Origin: Draconibacterium sp.
Lineage (GTDB): Bacteria; Bacteroidota; Bacteroidia; Bacteroidales; Prolixibacteraceae
Direction of reading: 5' to 3'
Assembly (NCBI GenBank): GCA_015493625.1
Contig: WGCT01000147.1
Location: forward strand, 1 to 13,285
DNA length: 13,285 nt
Below, piece after piece: positions 6,869 to 13,285 of this stretch. The notes under the pieces are model-generated. The model did no database searches. It worked only from the letters and a program-made list of their open reading frames with translations, and was not told where the DNA came from. Every line of letters begins with the position of its first letter. The first letter of the stretch is position 1. The translations under genes and the position numbers were made by a program.

Positions 6869-9800
6869 CTCAATACCATCCAAGTCGCCGATTTTAGTAT
6901 CTGTAACATCAACAATGTCAGCAGCTTTACGTGGCTCCAGTTTGAAATTATCAAGTCTTCCGTTTACAACACCAGTTACATTATAGTAATCGTCGAATTT
7001 CGGAGTATAAGCGAACAACCAGTCGTTAACAACAGCTGCATCACTAGTTGCGTAGTAAATAGTCCATTCACCGGTACTTGCATCTGCCGAGTCGGCACGA
7101 GCACCACTAACTTTAACTATAACACTTTCGTACATTTCATCACTAACTTCAGAAGGAGATGCAACATCGATAGGAGCAACTGTTAAAGCAGGAGCAACAC
7201 CGGTAACCGATGTAGCCGTAATGGCTGTTACGTTAGCTATTTCGCCAACAACTCCAACAACAACAACTCCATTACCTTCTTGAATACCTGAAGTAGTAAC
7301 ATCGCTGTATTCAACCCAAATTCCACTCCATGCAGCATTTGCATCTTGAACGAAGAAACCTTCGCCATCGGCAACAGCAGTTACAGTACCTTCAATTTGT
7401 GCAACTTTTCCATCAATTGGAGAAGTATCACCAGTACCCTGAACTTCAGCAATAGTGTAAGGTCTTGGAATTTCAACAACACCTACATTTAATGTTCTTA
7501 CACATGTATCAGCGCCAGAAGCATAATCGTAAGTAAATGTATAGTCACCTTTTGCTAGCATTGTATCGAGACCAGCTTCAGCATCAACAAACTGAACAGT
7601 TTCATCTATATAAGTTTCTATAGAAGTATCTCTTACAACAGGATTACTGTCAATATCAACAGTTGTTTCTAATTTACATCTTAAGTGTGTATCGGTAACA
7701 ACAACAGGATATGAACCGGAAGCTAAATCCATAGTCATATCGGTAATTGTATCACCATTAAGAGAAACTACATACGGATCAATACCACCTGTTACATTCA
7801 ATGTTACATTAGCAGAACACTCGTTCTGGTCGTTAACATCGACAAACAGTTCGATAGGATGTTGAACAGGATCGAAAGTAAGTGTATCAACAGAAGATAC
7901 ACATCCCTGATCGTCAACAATTATAAACTCGTAATGAATGTCGTTTATATTTTCGCTATCGAAAATAAATTTCTCGATTACATCAGTTGTTTCAGCAAAC
8001 CAAGCTGATGAGTCACTATGTGTAATTACATCGTTTTCGAACTCATCCCAATGTACCATAAATGTACGTCCTGGAGTTCCGGCAGCAGTTACCCTTACAG
8101 ATGCAAGTGAATCTCCATTACATGAAACATCGGTAATAGATGTTACTATAGCTTGTGGAATTTCAATCATCATCGTATCGGTAGCTTCACATCCTGCAGC
8201 ATCTTTAGCAACTACAATATATTCGTGTCCAACAGCTACTACATGATTATCAATAGGTGAATTTTGGCGAATTAAAACGCCATCGCTATAAATATCATAT
8301 AAAACGCTACCAGAACCTGTAAGCGTTGCAGATTTTTCACCAACGTTACGACTAAATGTATGAATATTTGAAGAACCACCTGTAGTATTTAATACAATCA
8401 ATACTTCTTCGTCGCCTTCACAAACAGCTCCGCTGGTAACTTCAATATCAACTGTAAATTCGTCTAATTGAGTTATTACAATGGTATCGCTTGCTGATCT
8501 ACAACCATTTGCAGAAATTAAACTTACAGCATAACCATCTGCATCGGAAGCATAAACAGGTAACCCATCCATATTCGTAGGATCAAGATCGGCAAATACA
8601 TAAGTAGTATCAATACCATCAAATGTAGTCCCTGTAACTTCAGCAGTGAAAGTTGCACCTGAACCACCTTGCACATTACCTATATTTAGTGAAGTAAGTT
8701 CACCATAACAAACATCTCCTTGATCTCCCGCCATATCAAAGGTAATAGGATCGGCCTCGCGAATTACAACACGGTGGTCGTCAATTGGGAATCCTTGAGC
8801 ATCAATTTCACAACCGGTAACACAACCATTTGCATCCATTACCCAACCAATATAAGTACCGGCAGGAACGTTTGTTATAACCGAATCGGTGTACCAAACA
8901 GGATTTGCAGGAAGTGTTGGGTAAGGATGTCCTCCAGCTCCAACTTCTGTTCTTGAATAGGTGTACTGATAAGGAGCAGTACCACCACTGGCCTGAATAC
9001 TGAATGCTCCAGTACTATCACCGGCACAATCGGCATCTTTAACCCATGTTACTGTATTTAATTCTAAAGAATCGGGTTCGCACATAGTGAATTTAATCGG
9101 ACGACAACAGTTTGCAAGAGTGAAACCTGCATCATCGCGTAAATAAATCCAGTAATCCCCGGCTTTTAATGTATCGAAAACAATATCGGTACTTACATAA
9201 TTAGGAGTACCATCGACCTTAACCGGCCACCATAACGAATTATCATTAGGATCGTAAGCCGGATTTTCGCCACCTACCAATTGAATTTGGTATGCACCCG
9301 ATCCACCTGTAATGTTCGAGATAGTTACTTTACCATCATTTCCACCATAACACTTAACACACTCTACATCTACATCGAATTCGAATGGATTAAACACGTT
9401 AATGTGCACTGTATCTACTGCAGAACATGGTTGAACATGTCCAGTATAAGGAGGATTCTCACTAACAACAGTTACTACATAATCTACATTATAAACGGCT
9501 GTATCAGATAATAATACTGTATCTCCCGGCAAATATCCAGGGCCAACATCACCATCTAAAGAAAAATACAATTCATCATAAGGAGCAGGATAACCACCGG
9601 TAGCAGTTGCCCAAATTTCTCCATCGGCAACATTACAGTCAGAAGGATCGACATACCATGTATTAATCACCCAAGGTTCTGGTTCGAGAACAGTAACGGT
9701 ATCAATAACTGAACATCCGTTTGCATCTTCAACAATCACTTCGAAATCGCCTCCATAAACCTGGAAGTCAACAACATTCTGATCGTCTGCCAATTCCAAA

Positions 9801-12800
9801 CTAAAATCTCTGTCGCCGGTTATACCATTAATGGTTACCTTATACGCTTTACCATCACAATTATTTACACAAACAGAACCTTGCGACGGCATATTACCAT
9901 TGTAGCTATAACTACCGCCTACACCACCATGAATATAGACAGATATCACTCCATCTTCAGCGTCGGCACAAGTAACATTAGATACACTTATATAATCGTG
10001 TAATTTGAATGGTTGATTAATCATTACATACTGAGAGTCCGGCGCACACATTGCAGGAGTCGCATTCGGGTCGGTTGTATCGTATACATATACAACATAT
10101 TGGTCTCCCATAGCTCCACCTCCAGTAGTAGTTGCATATAAACCGGTAAATACGTTCGAAGTTTGCATTGGAGTTCCAATAACAGAACCATCGAGCGTTA
10201 ATGTATATAAGTAGTTACCAACACCGGCTCCCGGAGCACCACCTGCAGCATTTACAGTAATAGTACCGTCGTTATCGCCATAACAAGTAACGTTTGTAAC
10301 ATCAACAGAAGTAATTTCAATAGGATCGTAACCATCGATTACAACCTGGAATGGAGTAGTCTTTTCACACTTATCTTTAATCTGGAACCAGTATTCACCT
10401 TTCATCATTTCGATGGCAACTGCAGTATCGCCAACAGTAAATGGATACCAGTTAATAACAGCATTCGGGTTATTCAGATAATCGGGATTATTTGCATAAG
10501 TATAATAATATACCGAATCGGGATTTCCATGAAGAACAGTTAATGTAACTCTTCCAGTCCATGTTCCGTAGCAAGTTGCATCTTCTACAACAGGGGCATC
10601 AACAGCTAAAGTAGGTACACCATCAATTACAACAGTATCCTCGGTCGACCAGCATCCGTTTGGATCTTTGGCCTCGATATAATAAGTACCAGGAGCAAAT
10701 GAAGTTGGATTTGCGTCCCATTGAGGTTTAAACTCGTGAAGAGCAGAATAATCTCCCGAAACTTCAGTATAATAATAAGTATAATCGGTAGAGTCGCTAT
10801 ACCAAGTAAATGTGTCGATTGAAACATAAATAGAAGGAAGGTCGCCGTTGCAAGAGATAGTATCTAACAGAGCAGCAGTTATTTCTATTCCGCTTAATGT
10901 ATCTACAGAAATAGTATCGCTCCACATGCAACCATTTGCATCGCGTACTTGTAATAAGTGGTCCCCTTCAGTTAAACCGAACGACATATTTGGTCTCCAG
11001 TTTGGAGCATTATCAACAGAATACCAATAAGGTTCTGTTCCTCCGGTTACTCTCATTCTTACCCATCCGTCGTTTCCTTCGTGACAAGTAGGAGCGTAAA
11101 CAGAATCGACAACAACCACAAGTGCACTGTCGGGTCCTGAAACAATAATATCTTGTCCAACAATACAAACTTCAGGATCAGCAGAATCGCGAACCTCAAC
11201 TAAATAAGTATCTTGAGTAGTTGCAAAGAAAGTATCGGCGATTGCCATCCAGCTTGCACTGTCAACGCGGAATTGATAAACAGCTCCTTCGTTACAGTTG
11301 TCGCAACTACGAGTTACATCAATTACACGAATATAACCGTCTCCATCTCCGAAACAAGTTTCGTTTTTAACTTCAGTATTAAAAGTAATTGCACCATCGT
11401 CGAGAATTGGAACGGTATTTCCTGTGCCGTCGCGGTTGATGAATGCAATTGTACTACAATCTGTCATTAAATATACTTCGTAATAGTTTGCAGGAATTCC
11501 TCCAATAGTATCACTAATCGAGGCAATTGAGTCGAATCCGGGCCCAACAACTTCAAATGTCCAACCTGTAGTATCGAGTGTTGTATTTTTAATACTGTCG
11601 CCGTTTAATTCCGAAATCCAAAGTGTTCCTGTGCCGGCAGTACAAGGAGCATCGGTATAATCTACATAGAAAGTAGGATCGTCGACATTAGTAATTGTAA
11701 ATGCTTTTATTTTTGAACAAACACCGTCAGAAACACTTACTTCATAATCGCCGGGTGTTAATCCGCTAATTGTATCGGTAACCTGAACAGAATCTGCAGT
11801 ATAAACAGTAGCACCTGCTCCGTTAACAACAGTAACATAATAATAAGCACTGTCGCCGGCAATATTATAAACAACATATTCTCCATCGGCGGCATTATGA
11901 CACAATACAGTATCGACAGTAGTTTTACCATCGTAATCGAAATCGGCGCCATCTAATATTACTGCAGTTTGCCAAATTGGAGGAATACCACCAAATAGAG
12001 CAGGACTAATTGTAACACAACCATTTGCATCGTCAACAGCCAAATGATAAGTTCCGGCAGGTCTTAAATGCTGAGCAGTTGTAAATTTATATTTATCAAA
12101 AATTGTGTCATTTTTACTTTTTCCTAACATCATATCAGACATTACCTGATTCCAGTCAGAATGAGGTACTACCCAATACGTATAAGGAGGCACACCACCT
12201 GTAGCAGTAAAATTAATTTCACCTAAACGGTCGCAACTTTCGTTAGTAACTTCTACCGTATAAGAAACTGTATCGCGAGCTTCAACAGTAAAAAGTGTAT
12301 CGTTAGAAAGACATCCGTCGGCATCTTTTACCTGAATAGAGTGAGTACCCGGCGAAGCTGATGAAGTATGGTCAGGCGTCCACGAAGCCTGTCCGTTATA
12401 CGAATACTCGAAACCGGCTCCCACAGGGCTGTTAACAGTAACCAAAGCAGTACTGTTTACACAGTCTACAACAGAAGGATCGACTGTAAACTCAATTTGA
12501 GGATACAATATATTGGTTGTAATACTTCCGTCAACCCAATCGTTATCAGTCCATTCTGTCCAGTTAGTTCCGCCACCACAATGGTAAACTTTACTTGAAT
12601 TGTCCCACTCTAACGTAGTTGAGTAGGTAGACAGGCTGTTGTTTGGGAAGTTATTCAGCGAGAATACCAGTTCGGCAAACTCCGATTGCGCTCCCATAGA
12701 GGCATCAATACGGCCTCTGGCAACTAACTCTGCCCAGTCGAATGTAACAGTACCTCCACCACCAACAATGACCATTGGTTGATTTGTACCGTTTGGACCT

Positions 12801-13138
12801 GAATTTGTTTGTTGAAATTCAGGCTCAAGAACAGTTGCACTAACAAATGTCCAATAAGCGGTATTATAATTCAAAACCAGGTGAAGACTGTCGACTTTAT
12901 TGAAATCCATTACAGACACCCTTACCTTATAAAGGTTATTAGCGCTGTAACAAGCTGCAACGTCGTCAGCATAAAAATGCACCGTACTGTCAGGTGGAGG
13001 GCAAGTGCCACCACCATACTGTGCTAAAACAGCAGAGTGGGCCCAAACCAAAGCTACAAGACCGAGTGCAATTGACCGAAAAATTCGTAGTGAACTACGA
13101 TATCTTTCGCCCGAAAAATTTGTAGTAAATTTTTTCAT
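6650..13138 (-). CDS. giant SprB-repeat surface protein with type IX secretion sorting domain
   Basis: This 2162-residue protein is predicted to be exported by Sec, then carried across the outer membrane by the T9SS and anchored to or released from the surface. Order of parts: signal peptide (1-40, ending VLAQ); cohesin-like beta-sandwich (about 50-205, with LVLNYNTAYWTFVSA and GTVTFDWAEL); about 17 SprB-like domains (about 214-1834), each opening with a motif like TCYGDNDG and closing with DANGC; a degenerate short domain (about 1838-1890, ending TCVRTLNVGVV); an OB-fold domain (about 1893-2077, YTIAEVQGTGDTSP and GFFVQDANAAWSGIWVE) known from extracellular nucleases; and a type A T9SS sorting domain (about 2091-2162, VYPNPF, SGIYVISL, KIIKK). 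No enzyme domain or dockerin is seen. SprB itself is a gliding adhesin, but with a type B tail and an SprF partner gene, both absent here. Adhesion or matrix binding is therefore an inference. It is a single-gene transcription unit with its own promoter and terminator. Confidence 0.9.
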   Translation of the reverse strand: MKKFTTNFSGERYRSSLRIFRSIALGLVALVWAHSAVLAQYGGGTCPPPDSTVHFYADDVAACYSANNLYKVRVSVMDFNKVDSLHLVLNYNTAYWTFVSATVLEPEFQQTNSGPNGTNQPMVIVGGGGTVTFDWAELVARGRIDASMGAQSEFAELVFSLNNFPNNSLSTYSTTLEWDNSSKVYHCGGGTNWTEWTDNDWVDGSITTNILYPQIEFTVDPSVVDCVNSTALVTVNSPVGAGFEYSYNGQASWTPDHTSSASPGTHSIQVKDADGCLSNDTLFTVEARDTVSYTVEVTNESCDRLGEINFTATGGVPPYTYWVVPHSDWNQVMSDMMLGKSKNDTIFDKYKFTTAQHLRPAGTYHLAVDDANGCVTISPALFGGIPPIWQTAVILDGADFDYDGKTTVDTVLCHNAADGEYVVYNIAGDSAYYYVTVVNGAGATVYTADSVQVTDTISGLTPGDYEVSVSDGVCSKIKAFTITNVDDPTFYVDYTDAPCTAGTGTLWISELNGDSIKNTTLDTTGWTFEVVGPGFDSIASISDTIGGIPANYYEVYLMTDCSTIAFINRDGTGNTVPILDDGAITFNTEVKNETCFGDGDGYIRVIDVTRSCDNCNEGAVYQFRVDSASWMAIADTFFATTQDTYLVEVRDSADPEVCIVGQDIIVSGPDSALVVVVDSVYAPTCHEGNDGWVRMRVTGGTEPYWYSVDNAPNWRPNMSFGLTEGDHLLQVRDANGCMWSDTISVDTLSGIEITAALLDTISCNGDLPSIYVSIDTFTWYSDSTDYTYYYTEVSGDYSALHEFKPQWDANPTSFAPGTYYIEAKDPNGCWSTEDTVVIDGVPTLAVDAPVVEDATCYGTWTGRVTLTVLHGNPDSVYYYTYANNPDYLNNPNAVINWYPFTVGDTAVAIEMMKGEYWFQIKDKCEKTTPFQVVIDGYDPIEITSVDVTNVTCYGDNDGTITVNAAGGAPGAGVGNYLYTLTLDGSVIGTPMQTSNVFTGLYATTTGGGAMGDQYVVYVYDTTDPNATPAMCAPDSQYVMINQPFKLHDYISVSNVTCADAEDGVISVYIHGGVGGSYSYNGNMPSQGSVCVNNCDGKAYKVTINGITGDRDFSLELADDQNVVDFQVYGGDFEVIVEDANGCSVIDTVTVLEPEPWVINTWYVDPSDCNVADGEIWATATGGYPAPYDELYFSLDGDVGPGYLPGDTVLLSDTAVYNVDYVVTVVSENPPYTGHVQPCSAVDTVHINVFNPFEFDVDVECVKCYGGNDGKVTISNITGGSGAYQIQLVGGENPAYDPNDNSLWWPVKVDGTPNYVSTDIVFDTLKAGDYWIYLRDDAGFTLANCCRPIKFTMCEPDSLELNTVTWVKDADCAGDSTGAFSIQASGGTAPYQYTYSRTEVGAGGHPYPTLPANPVWYTDSVITNVPAGTYIGWVMDANGCVTGCEIDAQGFPIDDHRVVIREADPITFDMAGDQGDVCYGELTSLNIGNVQGGSGATFTAEVTGTTFDGIDTTYVFADLDPTNMDGLPVYASDADGYAVSLISANGCRSASDTIVITQLDEFTVDIEVTSGAVCEGDEEVLIVLNTTGGSSNIHTFSRNVGEKSATLTGSGSVLYDIYSDGVLIRQNSPIDNHVVAVGHEYIVVAKDAAGCEATDTMMIEIPQAIVTSITDVSCNGDSLASVRVTAAGTPGRTFMVHWDEFENDVITHSDSSAWFAETTDVIEKFIFDSENINDIHYEFIIVDDQGCVSSVDTLTFDPVQHPIELFVDVNDQNECSANVTLNVTGGIDPYVVSLNGDTITDMTMDLASGSYPVVVTDTHLRCKLETTVDIDSNPVVRDTSIETYIDETVQFVDAEAGLDTMLAKGDYTFTYDYASGADTCVRTLNVGVVEIPRPYTIAEVQGTGDTSPIDGKVAQIEGTVTAVADGEGFFVQDANAAWSGIWVEYSDVTTSGIQEGNGVVVVGVVGEIANVTAITATSVTGVAPALTVAPIDVASPSEVSDEMYESVIVKVSGARADSADASTGEWTIYYATSDAAVVNDWLFAYTPKFDDYYNVTGVVNGRLDNFKLEPRKAADIVDVTDTKIGDLDGIEFKVYPNPFSNHINIENSDKLTRVVISNIAGQRVIDVEYPNSEIRTDNLVSGIYVISLITENGIAKTEKIIKK
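6908..7462 (-). other. OB-fold, nuclease-associated domain (within the giant gene)
   Basis: Residues 1893-2077 begin YTIAEVQGTGDTSPIDGK and continue with QIEGTVTAV, GFFVQDANAAWSGIWVE and GNGVVVVGVV. This resembles the OB-fold module at the front of secreted endonuclease/exonuclease-family nucleases. No nuclease catalytic domain follows. The assignment is from remembered family patterns, not a search. Confidence 0.6.
7637..12499 (-). repeat. 17 tandem diverged SprB-like domains (protein-level repeats)
   Basis: Protein repeats averaging about 97 residues. The first cysteine of each unit lies at residues 226, 302, 413, 499, 595, 685, 763, 856, 952, 1057, 1168, 1263, 1371, 1477, 1573, 1673 and 1774. 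A second cysteine closes each unit, usually in DANGC, DPNGC, DAAGC or DDQGC. Typical internal features are a GG before PYxY and a GTY/GDY turn near the end. The copies are strongly diverged; I saw no long near-identical DNA repeats, so recent unit duplication is not evident. Confidence 0.82.
12524..12991 (-). other. cohesin-like N-terminal domain (within the giant gene)
   Basis: Residues about 50-205 follow the signal peptide and show strands arranged as in cohesins: KVRVSVMDFNKVDSLHLVLN, then YWTFVSATV, GTVTFDWAEL and FAELVFSLNNF. Cohesins bind dockerins in cellulosome-like assemblies, but related sandwiches also serve as plain structural or carbohydrate-linked modules. It contains three cysteines (46, 63, 187). 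Confidence 0.5.
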
Positions 13139-13164
13139 AGCAATTTGCTTTTTAAATTGAACTT

Positions 13165-13180
13165 AATTGATTGATTGATT
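13165..13180 (-). repeat. ATTG tetranucleotide repeat in the giant gene's leader
   Basis: Plus-strand AATTGATTGATTGATT, about three and a half units of a 4-base repeat, in the 5' untranslated region about 27 bases before the start. A complementary 12-base AATCAATCAATT lies at 6633-6644 beyond the gene's stop. Confidence 0.8.
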
Positions 13181-13245
13181 TTAATTTATTTAATTCTTTA
13201 ATCATTATTCTAACTTTTTATAACACGTAAAGTCAGTAAATCATA

Positions 13246-13278
13246 CAAACGTATAAAATTTTGCAGCAATGTACAAAA
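13246..13278 (-). promoter_or_regulatory. Bacteroidota-type promoter of the giant surface-protein gene
   Basis: On the minus strand this reads TTTTG (13278-13274), 20 bases, then TACGTTTG (13253-13246). Both boxes match the Bacteroidota primary sigma-factor consensus TTTG-N19/20-TAnnTTTG. It implies a leader of roughly 100 bases before the ATG at 13138, AT-rich and without a recognisable riboswitch. Nothing else is seen between 13139 and the right edge. Confidence 0.7.
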
Positions 13279-13285
13279 TATATAC

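Noticed and set aside
7637..12499. Possible recent tandem duplication or phase-variable DNA repeats in the giant gene
   Set aside because: The repetition is at protein level only; unit spacing varies from 76 to 111 residues and no long near-identical DNA copies were seen by eye.

Overview
The window comes from a Bacteroidota chromosome, most likely a marine or anaerobic Bacteroidales/Marinilabiliales-type organism (order-level placement is inference). The evidence is a PorT type IX secretion gene, a BamA-family lipoprotein of the TamL type, a menaquinone-pathway UbiE, a giant exported protein ending in a type A T9SS sorting domain, and promoters of the Bacteroidota form TTTG-N19/20-TAnnTTTG. 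Coding density is high. No RNA genes, insertion sequences, CRISPR arrays or phage genes were seen, and no gene-free stretch exceeds about 150 bases.

Left part (1-4205): the 5' part of a TamA-like lipoprotein gene (minus strand, runs off the left edge) is divergent from a SpoU/TrmH-family rRNA methyltransferase. The methyltransferase converges, with a 10-base gap, on a minus-strand operon read as AIR-synthase-related protein, then ubiE, then porT. The first two of these overlap by one base. A well-formed Bacteroidota promoter precedes this operon. Both envelope genes here (tamL-like and porT) appear to use non-ATG starts.

Middle part (4206-6600): a plus-strand pair encodes an SDR oxidoreductase of the YdfG type and a small family 2 glycosyltransferase. 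A 38-codon reading frame of unknown reality follows one base after the glycosyltransferase. Convergent to these lies an FMN nitroreductase.

Right part (6601-13285): a single 2162-residue minus-strand gene fills half the window. It encodes a signal peptide, a cohesin-like N-terminal domain, about 17 diverged SprB-like domains, a short degenerate domain, an OB-fold domain of the kind known from extracellular nucleases, and a type A T9SS C-terminal sorting domain. Each of the 17 domains keeps one cysteine near its start and one at its end. The gene has its own promoter, a roughly 100-base leader and a strong intrinsic terminator.

The biological thread is cell-surface export. PorT is needed for T9SS function, TamL belongs to outer-membrane assembly, and the giant protein is a predicted T9SS client that would be displayed on or released from the cell surface. 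I see no convincing new multi-gene system. The giant protein's domain combination and regular cysteine pairing are the most unusual content.
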